Shown piece after piece: positions 6,406 through 15,165 of a stretch of DNA of 26,470 nt; the first letter of the stretch is position 1, and each line of letters opens with the position of its first letter. The translations under genes and the position numbers were made by a program. The DNA is taken from positions 1 through 26,470 of the forward strand of contig DATEGZ010000020.1 in assembly GCA_035279905.1 (NCBI GenBank). Direction: 5' to 3'. This DNA is from DATEGZ01 sp035279905 (GTDB taxonomy: Bacteria > Acidobacteriota > Vicinamibacteria > Vicinamibacterales > SCN-69-37). The notes below the pieces were generated by a model, which was not told the origin of the DNA, searched no databases, and was given only the letters and a program-made list of their open reading frames with translations.

Positions 6406-6606
6406 TTACCGCGAGTACCTCATTTCGGGCAGCCGCCCGCAGAGCCTTCACTCTCAGCCGTTTGCCTCAACGCGCAAAGTCTGCCGAGATCCACTAGTTC
6501 GGGACCCTGCAGAGTAATGTCAGCCGGGCCGTGGACAAGCTGAGCGACATACGCGCAATACCGTCAGATTCGTCATTTCAAAACGGGAACGCCGCTTGCT
6601 CACCTG

Positions 6607-6849
6607 TTGTCTTTTGTGAACATCCGGTTTACGTCCACGTTAACACCGGAAGACGAAAACACGGTCGCGCCCGCCCTGTTACGGGCGCTGTCGAGCATCC
6701 TTGACCTGATTCCGATCGCTTATGTGATTCGGATCGACACGTCCGACGCGCACGTCTATCAGCACAGCCGGCCCACCGAACGTGGCGGGGCGGTCGATGA
6801 GCAGTTCCGGCCACCGAAGCCGAGCCAGCCGGCTTCGTTTGATTCCTAG
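6607..6849 (+). CDS. small hypothetical protein, 80 aa
   Basis: Unrecognised small protein. The first 55 residues look folded: NIRFTSTLTPEDENTVAPALLRALSS followed by ILDLIPIAYVIRIDTSDAHVYQ, a strand-helix-strand pattern with a polar tail. The start is uncertain: TTG 6607 or GTG 6616, neither with a good Shine-Dalgarno. The surroundings (6406-6606) show no promoter I can defend. It could be a real cytoplasmic small protein or a chance frame; the composition favours real, slightly. Confidence 0.4.
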   Translation: MSFVNIRFTSTLTPEDENTVAPALLRALSSILDLIPIAYVIRIDTSDAHVYQHSRPTERGGAVDEQFRPPKPSQPASFDS

Positions 6850-6946
6850 ACTCCCCAGGAGCATCTGGCGGCCACTCGTGAAGCGGCTGCCGGTGTGTAC
6901 CGGATATGGGCGCGGCCCGGCCGAGCCGATAGGTATATCCTCAAGT

Positions 6947-8740
6947 ATGCGCTGCTTTGCGCGGTCGATCGGGCTCCTGGCGACCCTGCTCGCCCTGCCG
7001 CGGGCCGCCTATCCCCAGTCGGCCGACAACGTCGCCGTCGTCATCAACGACGCGAGCCCGGCGTCGGTCCAGATCGGCGAGTACTACGCCAAGAAGCGCG
7101 CGATCGCCCAGGACCACGTCCTCCACATCAAGACGGCCACGACCGACGACATCGAGCGCGGCGAGTTCAGCCGGACGATCCAGAGTCCGCTCGGCGAGTG
7201 GCTGGGCAAGAGCAACCTGCAGGACAAGATCCTGTACATCGTGCTCACGAAGGGCGTCCCGATTCGCATTACCGGCACGCAGGGCCTGCAGGGATCGGGC
7301 GCGAGCGTCGATTCCGAGCTGACGCTGCTCTACCGCCGCATGGTCGGCACGCCGCAGGCCCCGATCGCCGGACGACTGCCGAATCCGTACTTTCTCGATC
7401 AGAAGGCGATCGCGGACGCCAAGCCGTTCACGCGTTTCCTGGACGACATCTATCTGGTCACACGGCTCGACGGCTACACCGTCGACGATGTGTTGAAGCT
7501 CATCGATCGCGGCACCGCACCGTCGACCGACGGCAAGATCGTGCTCGACGAGCGCGCGACGCTGATGGACGCCGGCGGCGATCGCTGGCTGCAACAAGCC
7601 GCCGATCGCCTGCGTCAAACCGACCCGGCGGATCGCGTCGTGCTCGAGATGACGCGCTCCCTGGTCACGCAGACCGGCCCGATCCTCGGTTACTACTCGT
7701 GGGGGTCCAACGACACCTCGAATCGGCTGCGTCACTTCGGCATGCAGTTCAGCCCGGGCGCGATCGGCGCGATGTTCGTCAGCACCGACGGCCGCACGTT
7801 CGCGGAGCCGCCCGCCGACTGGATTCCCGGCGGCACGGACAAACGGGGCTACGGGTCGCAGTCGCTCGCCGGCGACCTCATTCGCGATGGGATCACCGGC
7901 GTCGCCGCGCACGTGAACGAGCCGTTCCTCGACGCGACGATTCGGCCGCAGATCCTCTTCCCCGCGTACATCAAAGGTTTCAATCTCGCGGAGTCGTTCT
8001 ACCTGGCGATGCCGTACTTGAGCTGGCAGACGATCGTCGTCGGCGATCCGCTGTGCGTGCCGTTTCCGCGTCAGACGCTGAGCGCCGATCAGATCGCGAA
8101 GGACATCGATCCCGACACGGGCCTGCCGGGGCTCTACTCGGAGCGGCGCGTCGCGATGCTGGCGAGCGGCGGCATCAACGTGCAGGCCGTCAAGCTGATG
8201 CTCAAGGCGGAGAACTCGTTCACGCGCGGTGATGAGGCCGGCGGCGAGAAGGCGTTCGAGGACGCGTTCCGGCTCGAGCCGCGCCTTGCGACCGTGGCGG
8301 TTCGTCTCGGCGGGATCTATGAAACCAGGCAGGAGTACTCAAAATCCGTCGACCTGTACCGGAAGGCGCTCGCTGCCTCTCCGGGCAATCCGGTCCTGAT
8401 GAACAACCTCGCGTACGGGCTCGCGGAGTATCAGCACAATCCGACTGACGCGCTCCCGCTGGCCGAGAAGGCGTACGCCGCCACGAAGCTGCCGGTCATC
8501 GCCGACACACTGGCCTGGATTCATCACTTGATGGGCAACGATCAACTCGCCGCCCCGCTGATCGACCAGGCCCTGCCGGAGCTCGGCAGCACTGCCGATG
8601 TCCAGATGCACGCGGCGTTCGTTCACGCGGCGCTTGGTGACAAGGCCAAGGCCCAGACCGAGCTCGCGGCCGCGCTCAAGCTCGACGCCAAGCTCGGGGA
8701 GCGCGCCGACGTCAAAGCCTTACAGGAAAAGCTGAAATAA
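6947..8740 (+). CDS. TIGR03790-family protein with C-terminal TPR repeats
   Basis: A 597-residue predicted exported protein. Residues 1-26 form a signal peptide (MRCFARSIGLLATLLALPRAAYPQS). The next ~360 residues match the character of TIGR03790, an uncharacterised family that recurs in genomes with PEP-CTERM systems: NVAVVINDASPASVQIGEYYAKKRAI near the start, ILYIVLTKGVPIRI, then GYYSWGSND and AHVNEPFLDATI. After about residue 420 come TPR-type helices (GGEKAFEDAFRLEPRLATVAVRLGGIY, YRKALAASPGNPVLMNNLAYGL). ATG 6947 is selected for the signal peptide; frames further upstream lack family character. The gene sits 146 bp before the exosortase on the same strand. A CCGGT-GTGT-ACCGG dyad at 6890-6903 lies upstream. 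Enzymatic function is unknown; the domain boundaries are approximate. Confidence 0.85.
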   Translation: MRCFARSIGLLATLLALPRAAYPQSADNVAVVINDASPASVQIGEYYAKKRAIAQDHVLHIKTATTDDIERGEFSRTIQSPLGEWLGKSNLQDKILYIVLTKGVPIRITGTQGLQGSGASVDSELTLLYRRMVGTPQAPIAGRLPNPYFLDQKAIADAKPFTRFLDDIYLVTRLDGYTVDDVLKLIDRGTAPSTDGKIVLDERATLMDAGGDRWLQQAADRLRQTDPADRVVLEMTRSLVTQTGPILGYYSWGSNDTSNRLRHFGMQFSPGAIGAMFVSTDGRTFAEPPADWIPGGTDKRGYGSQSLAGDLIRDGITGVAAHVNEPFLDATIRPQILFPAYIKGFNLAESFYLAMPYLSWQTIVVGDPLCVPFPRQTLSADQIAKDIDPDTGLPGLYSERRVAMLASGGINVQAVKLMLKAENSFTRGDEAGGEKAFEDAFRLEPRLATVAVRLGGIYETRQEYSKSVDLYRKALAASPGNPVLMNNLAYGLAEYQHNPTDALPLAEKAYAATKLPVIADTLAWIHHLMGNDQLAAPLIDQALPELGSTADVQMHAAFVHAALGDKAKAQTELAAALKLDAKLGERADVKALQEKLK

Positions 8741-8772
8741 ACTCTTCCGGGAAGCAGACAATAGTCGTTAGC

Positions 8773-8808
8773 CCAGTTAACATTTCTGGCTACTTCGCCA
8801 GCTAACAT
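8773..8808 (+). promoter_or_regulatory. 11-bp direct repeat upstream of exosortase
   Basis: CCAGTTAACAT at 8773-8783 is repeated as CCAGCTAACAT at 8798-8808, with ten of eleven bases identical and starts 25 bp apart. It lies in the 146-bp gap between the TIGR03790 gene and the exosortase gene, in a locally AT-richer stretch. It may be a tandem operator. The TAACAT in each copy could also serve as a -10, but no matching -35 at normal spacing was found. Confidence 0.35.
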
Positions 8809-8886
8809 ACTGAAAACAATGCACTTGCAAGGTAATCTGCCTTTCCAGGGAATCGGGACGGGAACTTGCTTGGATTAACGCCGGTG

Positions 8887-9744
8887 ATGGGCCTGGACGG
8901 AAAGAAATTGGCTGCGGCGGCGTTGATTCTCGCCGGGCTCGTGCTCGTGTACTGGCACGTGCTTGCCGGGCTCATCAACGCCTGGATCGTGGACGGCAAC
9001 TACTCGCACGGGTGGCTGATTATTCCGATCGCCGCGTACTTTGCGTGGGAGCGGCGCGACCAGCTGGCCGCGACGCCAATCGCACCGTCGTGGTTCGGTC
9101 TGGTCGTGTTTGCCGGCGGCATCGCCGTGCTGCTCGCCGGGCTGCTGGGATCCGAGCTATTCGTGAGCCGCGTGTCGCTCCTCATCACGCTCGCGGGCAT
9201 CGTGCTCTTTCTCTTTGGCTGGCGTCACCTCAAACTGCTGGCGTTCCCGCTCGCTTTCCTGCTCCTGATGATTCCGATCCCGGCCATCATCTTCAACCGG
9301 ATCGCGTTCCCGCTTCAGCTGCTGGCGTCGCGCTTCGGCGAGACGGCCATCTCTGCGGCCAGCATCCCGGTGCTGCGTGAAGGCAACGTGCTCGTGCTCG
9401 CCAACACCCAGCTCGAAGTCGCCGAGGCGTGCAGCGGCATTCGCTCGCTCGTGTCGCTCATCACGCTCGGCCTGGTGTTCGGCTATTTCGCGGATCGGCG
9501 CGGCTGGGTGCGCGCGCTCATCGTGCTCTCGACGATCCCCGTGGCGATCATCGCCAACGGCGCGCGCGTCGCGGGCACGGGGATTCTCGCGCACTACTAC
9601 GGCGCGGCCGCGGCGGAAGGCTTCTTCCACGAGTTCTCGGGCTGGGTCGTCTTCGTGGTCGCGTTCGTGATGATTCTGGCGATTCAACGGCTCATCTTGA
9701 GGCTGGCACCCAAGCCGCGTGAAGCGGCCGGAGCCCTGGCATAA
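8887..9744 (+). CDS. xrt: exosortase (EpsH family)
   Basis: A 285-residue polytopic membrane protease/transpeptidase that recognises PEP-CTERM proteins at the cytoplasmic membrane. It has about eight hydrophobic segments. Family signatures are all present: SHGWLIIP near residue 40, the catalytic Cys182 in EACSGIRSL, the conserved Arg227 in NGARV, and His248 in FHEFSGW. ATG 8887 is used; an in-frame TTG at 8866 would add seven residues and neither has a strong ribosome site. EpsI is encoded separately right after, unlike exosortases with a fused EpsI domain, so the exact subtype is left open. The gene starts a probable operon with epsI and the PrsT-like lipoprotein. Confidence 0.95.
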   Translation: MGLDGKKLAAAALILAGLVLVYWHVLAGLINAWIVDGNYSHGWLIIPIAAYFAWERRDQLAATPIAPSWFGLVVFAGGIAVLLAGLLGSELFVSRVSLLITLAGIVLFLFGWRHLKLLAFPLAFLLLMIPIPAIIFNRIAFPLQLLASRFGETAISAASIPVLREGNVLVLANTQLEVAEACSGIRSLVSLITLGLVFGYFADRRGWVRALIVLSTIPVAIIANGARVAGTGILAHYYGAAAAEGFFHEFSGWVVFVVAFVMILAIQRLILRLAPKPREAAGALA

Positions 9745-9748
9745 CGTC

Positions 9749-10402
9749 ATGCAAAAACGCGTCGTCATCTTGTTGCTTTGCTTCGTCGCGGCGGCGGTCG
9801 CTGTCGCGCGGGCGGACCGCGTCGAAGTGACGCCGCTGCGCGCGTCGTTCGCGACGTTCCCGATGCAGGTCGGTGAATGGGCGGGCATCCAGCAGCCGCC
9901 GATGACCAAGCGCGAGCTCGAGGTCCTCGATCTGTCCGACTACGTCGTGCGCGCCTACTACCGGCCGAATCAGACGAGCGTCGGGCTGTACGTCGGTTTC
10001 TGGCAGAGCCAGCGGCAGGGATCGACCATTCATTCGCCGCAAAACTGCATGCCGGGCGCCGGCTGGGAGCCCGTGTCGCAGTCGGTCCTCAAGTTCAGCG
10101 ATCCGCGCCGGGACGGGGCGCCGCCGATCGAGACCAACCGCCTTGTCTTCCAGAAGGGCCTGGACCGCATGGTCGTCTTGTATTGGTACCAGAGCCACGG
10201 CCGTATCGTCGCGAGCGAGTACTGGAGCAAGATCTACCTCGTCACCGACGCCGTGCGGCTCAATCGCACCGATGGCGCGGTCGTGCGGCTGACGATTCCC
10301 ATCGACAGCCGCCGCCCCGACGGCGAGCAGCTTGCGGAGCGTGAGGGCGTGGCGTTTGCGCAGGCGCTCGTGCCGAGGCTCGACGGGTTCCTTCCCAACT
10401 GA
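9749..10402 (+). CDS. epsI: exosortase-associated protein EpsI
   Basis: A 217-residue protein with one N-terminal membrane segment (residues 1-22) and a periplasmic domain of the EpsI/DUF3485 family. The family hallmark is visible around residues 100-113: HSPQNCMPGAGW, preceded by the YVGFWQSQRQGSTI strand. The conserved VLYWYQSHGR and EYWSKIYLV segments follow. ATG 9749 is four bases after the exosortase stop; an in-frame GTG at 9719 would overlap exosortase. Its exact role is not known, but it nearly always accompanies exosortase, either fused or adjacent, and is thought to assist sorting. Confidence 0.93.
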   Translation: MQKRVVILLLCFVAAAVAVARADRVEVTPLRASFATFPMQVGEWAGIQQPPMTKRELEVLDLSDYVVRAYYRPNQTSVGLYVGFWQSQRQGSTIHSPQNCMPGAGWEPVSQSVLKFSDPRRDGAPPIETNRLVFQKGLDRMVVLYWYQSHGRIVASEYWSKIYLVTDAVRLNRTDGAVVRLTIPIDSRRPDGEQLAEREGVAFAQALVPRLDGFLPN

Positions 10403-10409
10403 GGTGAGC

Positions 10410-12704
10410 ATGTCTGTCGGAATCAGTCGCAAGAGCGTCGTCGCCCTGGCCCTCCTGGCGCTGGCCACGTCGTGCAGCAAGCCCAGCGCGGAAGAACACT
10501 TCAAGAAGGGCAACGCGTACTTCGAGACCTCGCAGATCGACAACGCGATTCTCGAGTACCGCCTGGCGCTCGAAGCGGACATCAAGCGCGGCGACGTCCA
10601 CTTCAAGCTGGCCGAGGCCTACTCGCGCAAGCGCGATCTCGGCAACGCGTACAAAGAGTACTTGCGCGCCGCCGATCTGTTGCCTGACGACGCGAACGCC
10701 CAGCTCAAGGCCGGCAACTACCTGCTGCTCGCCGCCAGTTACGGCGCAGCCAGCTTCGACGATGCCAAGGCCAAAGCGAAGCGCGTGCTCGACAAGGATC
10801 CGAACAACATCGACGCGCAGATCCTGCTCGCCAACTCGCTCGCGGGCATGAAGGACTTCGACGCCGCGCTCGCCGAGTACCACGAGGCGACGACGCTCAA
10901 CCCGACCGACGACCGCGCGTACTCGTACACGGGCATCCTGCAGAACGCCCTCGGCAAGAAGGACGAAGCGGAAGCCAGCTTCCGGAAGGCCGTTGACGTC
11001 GCGCCCAAGTCGGTGGCGGCGCGGATGGCGCTCGGCAGCTTCCTGTGGTCGAACGGCCGCGCGCCTGAGGCCGAGAGCGTGTTCAAGGCGGCGCTCGATC
11101 TCGATCCGAAGAACATCGCGGCGAACCGCGCGCTCGGCACGTTCTACATGACGACGAACCGCCGCAAGGAGGCGGAGCCGTTTTTCGAGACCATCGCGCG
11201 CACGAGCAACACGGCCGAGGACCGCATCACGCTGGCCGAGTACTACATCGCGGTCGACCGGCGCGACGACGCGCGCAAGCTCCTGACCGAGATCGCCTCG
11301 AACGAAAAAGACTTCGCGGAAGCCACGATTCGGCTGGCGGCCCTCGACGCGATGGAGGGCGCGCGCGCCCAGGCGCACGAGAAGCTCCGCCATGTCATGG
11401 ACAAGTTCCCGAAGGACATGTCGGCGCGCCTGCTCGATGCGCGGCTGTCGCTCATCGACGGCAAGCGCGAAGACGCGCTCACCCGCGCGACGAGCATCGT
11501 CACCGAAGAACCGACGTCGCCGCAGGCGGGCGCCGCCTATCTCCTCATCGGCGGCATCCAGGCCTCGTTCGACAAGTACGACGAAGCCATCACCGCCTTC
11601 GGCGAAGCCTCGAAGCGCGACCGGCGGCCGTACGTCGCGCAAATGGCGCTCGCCGCGCTGTACCTGAAGACCGGCGCGCTCGACAAGGCGCTGTCGTGCA
11701 TCCAGCAAGCCGATGCGATCCAGCCCAAGCTCCCGCAGACGCGCGCGCTGCGGACGCGGGTGCTGCTGGCACAGGGCAAGGCCAGCGAGGCCAAAACGGA
11801 GCTGGCGTCGCTCCAGAAGGAAGCGCCGGGGGCGCCGGGCGTGCTGCTGCTCGTCGCCGCGCAGCAACTCATCGACAAGCAGTACGACGCGGCGCGCGCG
11901 TCCTACACAAAGGTCCTGCAGGTCCTGCCGAACAACCTCGAGGCCATCTCGGGGTTGATCTCGGTCGACATGGCCAGCGGCAAGAAGGCTGACGCGATCG
12001 CGCGCATCGAGGCCGGACTCAAGTCGGGCACGCCCACGAGCGACGGACTGATCCTCGCCGCGCGCACCTACGCGGCGGCGGGCGATCTCGACAAGGCCGA
12101 GGACGCCCTGAACAAGGCGGTCGAGAGCGACCCGGCCCGGCTTGAAGCCTATGCCCTGCTCGGCCAGCTCTACGCCATGCAGCGCAAGATCCCGGCGGCC
12201 ATCGAACAGTTCAAGAAGGTGATCGAGCGGACGCCCAATTCCGTGGGCGCCAACACCATGCTCGGCATGCTCTACGAGGCGCAGCAGCAGACGCCCGAGG
12301 CCGAAAAACAGTACGTCAAGGTGCTGAGCCTGAATCCGCGCGCGGCGGTCGCCGCCAACAATCTCGCGTGGCTGTACGTCGCGAGCAACCGGAATCTCGA
12401 CGAGGCGCTGCAGCTCGCGCAGACGGCGCTGCAGAGTCTCCCCGGCGAGCCGCACGTCACCGATACGCTCGGCTGGATCTACTACCGCAAGGATCTGCCC
12501 GCGCAGGCGGTCCCGTATCTCGAATCAAGTGTCGAGAAGAACCCGAACGACCCGGCGGGCCACTATCACCTGGGAATGGCGTACGTGCGCGCGGGCGAGA
12601 TCGAGAAGGGCAAGAAATCGCTCCAGCGCGCGCTCGCGTCGAAGACTGAGTTCGACGGCGTCGCGGAAGCCCGCAAGACGCTGGCGCAGCTGGGCGGCCT
12701 GTAG
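10410..12704 (+). CDS. prsT: PEP-CTERM system TPR-repeat lipoprotein (PrsT-like)
   Basis: A 764-residue TPR protein with an N-terminal signal ending in LALATSC, a probable lipobox with Cys22 as the lipidation site. TPR units run from about residue 27 to the end (AEEHFKKGNAYFETSQIDNA is the first; NNLAWLYVASNRNLDEALQLA and DTLGWIYYRKDLPAQAVPYL are late ones). Length, lipobox and position next to exosortase fit TIGR02917 (PrsT), a TPR lipoprotein of exosortase systems. ATG 10410 follows GAGGTGAG with good spacing, seven bases after epsI. The product probably scaffolds envelope components. It is a paralogue of the convergent gene that follows. Confidence 0.88.
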   Translation: MSVGISRKSVVALALLALATSCSKPSAEEHFKKGNAYFETSQIDNAILEYRLALEADIKRGDVHFKLAEAYSRKRDLGNAYKEYLRAADLLPDDANAQLKAGNYLLLAASYGAASFDDAKAKAKRVLDKDPNNIDAQILLANSLAGMKDFDAALAEYHEATTLNPTDDRAYSYTGILQNALGKKDEAEASFRKAVDVAPKSVAARMALGSFLWSNGRAPEAESVFKAALDLDPKNIAANRALGTFYMTTNRRKEAEPFFETIARTSNTAEDRITLAEYYIAVDRRDDARKLLTEIASNEKDFAEATIRLAALDAMEGARAQAHEKLRHVMDKFPKDMSARLLDARLSLIDGKREDALTRATSIVTEEPTSPQAGAAYLLIGGIQASFDKYDEAITAFGEASKRDRRPYVAQMALAALYLKTGALDKALSCIQQADAIQPKLPQTRALRTRVLLAQGKASEAKTELASLQKEAPGAPGVLLLVAAQQLIDKQYDAARASYTKVLQVLPNNLEAISGLISVDMASGKKADAIARIEAGLKSGTPTSDGLILAARTYAAAGDLDKAEDALNKAVESDPARLEAYALLGQLYAMQRKIPAAIEQFKKVIERTPNSVGANTMLGMLYEAQQQTPEAEKQYVKVLSLNPRAAVAANNLAWLYVASNRNLDEALQLAQTALQSLPGEPHVTDTLGWIYYRKDLPAQAVPYLESSVEKNPNDPAGHYHLGMAYVRAGEIEKGKKSLQRALASKTEFDGVAEARKTLAQLGGL

Positions 12705-12720
12705 GCCGCACCGCCGGCCT
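12694..12720. terminator. overlapping palindromes between convergent TPR genes
   Basis: AGGCCG at 12703-12708 can pair with CGGCCT at 12715-12720 (6-nt loop), or, as AGGCCGC, with GCGGCCT at 12694-12700. The two stems are mutually exclusive, and the structure spans both stop codons of genes separated by only 15 bp. It could serve as a bidirectional terminator, but the stems are short and no T-run follows on either strand. Confidence 0.35.
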
Positions 12721-15005
12721 CAGCCGCCAAGCGACTGCAGCAGGCGGCGAGCCTCGTCCGCGCCGTCGAAGGTCGTGCTGATCTTCAGTGCCTTCTCGAG
12801 CGTCTGCCGGGCCAGCGCCCGGCTTCCGGCTTGCGCGTAGGCCATGCCGAGGTGGCTCAGATAGAGCGCGTTCTGCGGCTGCGCCGCCACGCTGCGCTTG
12901 AACGCCGCCACGGCCAGCGCCGACACTCGCTTCTTGTAGTAGACCCACCCAATCGTGTCGTCGACGTCCGGATTGTCCGGCATCTGCCGCTTCGCCGTTT
13001 CGGCCAACTGCAGCGCGACGTCGAGGTTCTCATTACGATCGGCGTACATCTGCGCCAGGTTGTTCGCGGCGACGGCGGCATTCGGATCGAGCGCAATCAC
13101 CTTCTCGTACTGCGCGCGCGCCTCGTCGGTTTTTCCCTGCAGCGAGAGCAGCACGGCGATCGCGGTCTGCGGTCCGACGGCCTTCGGCTGCCGGTTGGCC
13201 GCCTGCTGGAACTCCGCGGTCGCCTCGGGCAGCTTCTTCTGCTCGACGTACACGCGCGCGAGCAGGTCGTAGGCGCCGGTGTTGTTCGGGTCGGTCGCGA
13301 GCGCCTGCTTCAACACGGTTTCAGCCATCGACAGATCGCCCATCTGTGCATACAGCCGGCCGGCCAGCACTTGCAGTGGCGCGTTCTTCGGCGCCGCCTT
13401 GAGCGCCGCGTCGAGTCTGGCCCGCGCGGCGGGCGTTTTCTTCTGACCGATGTCCAGGACGGTCAGTCCTTCGAGCGCGCTCAGCTGCTGTGGATCCTTG
13501 GCCAGCGACTTCTCGAACGCCGTCCGCGCGGCCGCCTGGTTGCCGCGCAGCAGGTACAGGCGCCCGACTTCCGCCTGAGTCGTCGGTGAATCGGCGTAGC
13601 CGGCCATCAGCATCTTGAGAGGCGCTTCCGCACCCGTCGGGTTCCCGGCGGCCATCTCGGCGCGTGCGAGCATGAGCGCCGCGTCCGGGCTGCCCGGCCA
13701 GATCTGTACGGCCGTCCTGGCGAATTGCACGGCGTCGGCTGGGCGGCTCGTGAGCAAGGACAGGCGCGCCAGCTCGATCGCCGCGGGGGCAAAGCGCGCG
13801 TTCGCCTTGAGGGCATCCTTCTGCGCGGCGATCGCTTCGTCCAGCCCGCCGCCGACCGCGAGGATTCGTCCGTACAGGAACTGGGCCTGCGCCGAGTCAG
13901 GGCTCGCCGTGACCGCGGCCTTCGCGTTCTTCAGCGCGTCGTCGGTCTTCCCGTCGCCGAGTTGGAGCTGAGCCTTCGCGACGAGCGCCGGCGAGTAGTT
14001 CGGTTGCTTCGTCAGGACCTCTTCGACGAGCCGGTACGCGGCCGCGCGATCCCCGTTGAGTGACGAATCGAGCGACACGAGCCGGAGCTTGGCAGTCGCG
14101 GCGGTCTGGGCGTCGGTGTCCTTGGCCAGCTGTTCGTAGATCGGCCGGGCATCCGTCGCCCGTTGATTGAAGGCGTAGTAATCGGCCAGCGCGAGCCGGC
14201 CCGAGGATTCCGTCGCGTGCTCGGCGACGACCTTGAGCGGCGCCTCCGCGGCGGCCGTGCGGCCGGAGCCGAGGTACAGCAGCGCGAGCGCACGGTTGGC
14301 CACCAGATTGTTCGGATCGATCGAGAGGGTCTCGGTGATCTCCTTCTCGGCCTCCTGCACCCGGCCGGTCGACCAATAGAAATTCGCGAGGCCCAGACGC
14401 ACGTCAATCGATTTCGGATTGGCCGCGACGGCCTTCTTGAAGGCGTCCTCGGCCTTCATCGGATCGCCTTTCGCGACCTGCAGCGCGCCAAGGCTCGAGT
14501 AGCCGACGCCCGCTGATGGATCCGAGCTGATGACCCGCTCAATCTGCCGAATCGCGTCGTCGAAACTCTTGAGGCCGCCGAGCGCGTTGGCGCGGAGAAT
14601 CTGGGCCGGCACGCTTCTGGGGTCGCCGGCCAGGACCTTCTCCGCCCGCGTTCTGGCGTCCTCGTAGCGGCCGCCGAGCAGCAGCATCGTGCCGGCCTGG
14701 AGCTGGAGCGTCGCGTCTTCGGGCGCCAGGTCCGACGCCCGCACGTACTGCTCGAGCGCCCCTGTCCCGTCGCCCTGCTGCATGAGAACTCGGGCCAGCT
14801 TCGACCGGGCGTCCACCGAGCGCGGGTCGGCCTGAACGGCTGCCTTGAACTCGATCGCCGCCTCAGGCATTTTGTGCTCGGCGACGAACTGGTCACCGCG
14901 CTTGAGGTGCTGGTCCCGGACGGTCGCGGGATTACTTCCGCAAGCCGCGAGGGCCAGGGCCAGACAGACGCCTACCGCACCCGCCGCAACGTTCCGCATG
15001 ATCAT
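12720..15005 (-). CDS. second TPR-repeat lipoprotein, PrsT-like
   Basis: A 761-residue lipoprotein: signal with lipobox LALAAC, then about twenty TPR-type units to the C-terminus. It is colinear with the PrsT-like protein on the other strand: both start with a short 'HFKKGN/HLKRGD' helix pair, share NPKSIDVRLGLANFYWS / APKSVAARMALGSFLWS segments in the first third, and end with AAVAANNLA, D(D/T)xGWxYY and HLGMAYxxAG motifs. Start choice is uncertain: ATG at 15017, 15005 or 14999, with 15005 used here; the terminator at 15103-15136 rules out the longer frame. It ends 15 bp from its paralogue. Its likely role is an envelope scaffold within the exosortase system; partner specificity may differ from the first copy. 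Confidence 0.85.
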   Translation of the reverse strand: MIMRNVAAGAVGVCLALALAACGSNPATVRDQHLKRGDQFVAEHKMPEAAIEFKAAVQADPRSVDARSKLARVLMQQGDGTGALEQYVRASDLAPEDATLQLQAGTMLLLGGRYEDARTRAEKVLAGDPRSVPAQILRANALGGLKSFDDAIRQIERVISSDPSAGVGYSSLGALQVAKGDPMKAEDAFKKAVAANPKSIDVRLGLANFYWSTGRVQEAEKEITETLSIDPNNLVANRALALLYLGSGRTAAAEAPLKVVAEHATESSGRLALADYYAFNQRATDARPIYEQLAKDTDAQTAATAKLRLVSLDSSLNGDRAAAYRLVEEVLTKQPNYSPALVAKAQLQLGDGKTDDALKNAKAAVTASPDSAQAQFLYGRILAVGGGLDEAIAAQKDALKANARFAPAAIELARLSLLTSRPADAVQFARTAVQIWPGSPDAALMLARAEMAAGNPTGAEAPLKMLMAGYADSPTTQAEVGRLYLLRGNQAAARTAFEKSLAKDPQQLSALEGLTVLDIGQKKTPAARARLDAALKAAPKNAPLQVLAGRLYAQMGDLSMAETVLKQALATDPNNTGAYDLLARVYVEQKKLPEATAEFQQAANRQPKAVGPQTAIAVLLSLQGKTDEARAQYEKVIALDPNAAVAANNLAQMYADRNENLDVALQLAETAKRQMPDNPDVDDTIGWVYYKKRVSALAVAAFKRSVAAQPQNALYLSHLGMAYAQAGSRALARQTLEKALKISTTFDGADEARRLLQSLGG

Positions 15006-15094
15006 GGCAACGAACATTTTACCCCGGAGGACGGAGGCCTCTGACCGAGAGGCCGCCGGGGCGTGCCTTACAGAATTGAAGGAAGAACCGCTCT

Positions 15095-15136
15095 CCAAAA
15101 CCAAGGCCCCCCGGCGACAGTGCGCCGGGAGGCCTT
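15095..15136 (-). terminator. rho-independent terminator of the PEP-CTERM gene
   Basis: On the minus strand, 15136-15123 pairs with 15116-15103: a 14-bp GC-rich stem (AAGGCC-CCCGGCG core) with one mismatch and a 6-nt loop. A T-rich tail (TTGGTTTT on the minus strand) follows. It lies 30 bases beyond the PEP-CTERM stop codon and separates that gene from the TPR lipoprotein gene downstream. Confidence 0.85.
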
Positions 15137-15165
15137 GACGAGAGAGAGTTACTTACTCGCCCTGA

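Noticed and set aside
8853..8872. A possible -24/-12 element (GG-N10-GC with TTGCT) before exosortase
   Set aside because: The -24 half matches poorly beyond GG, and transcription from it would begin almost at the start codon, leaving no leader.
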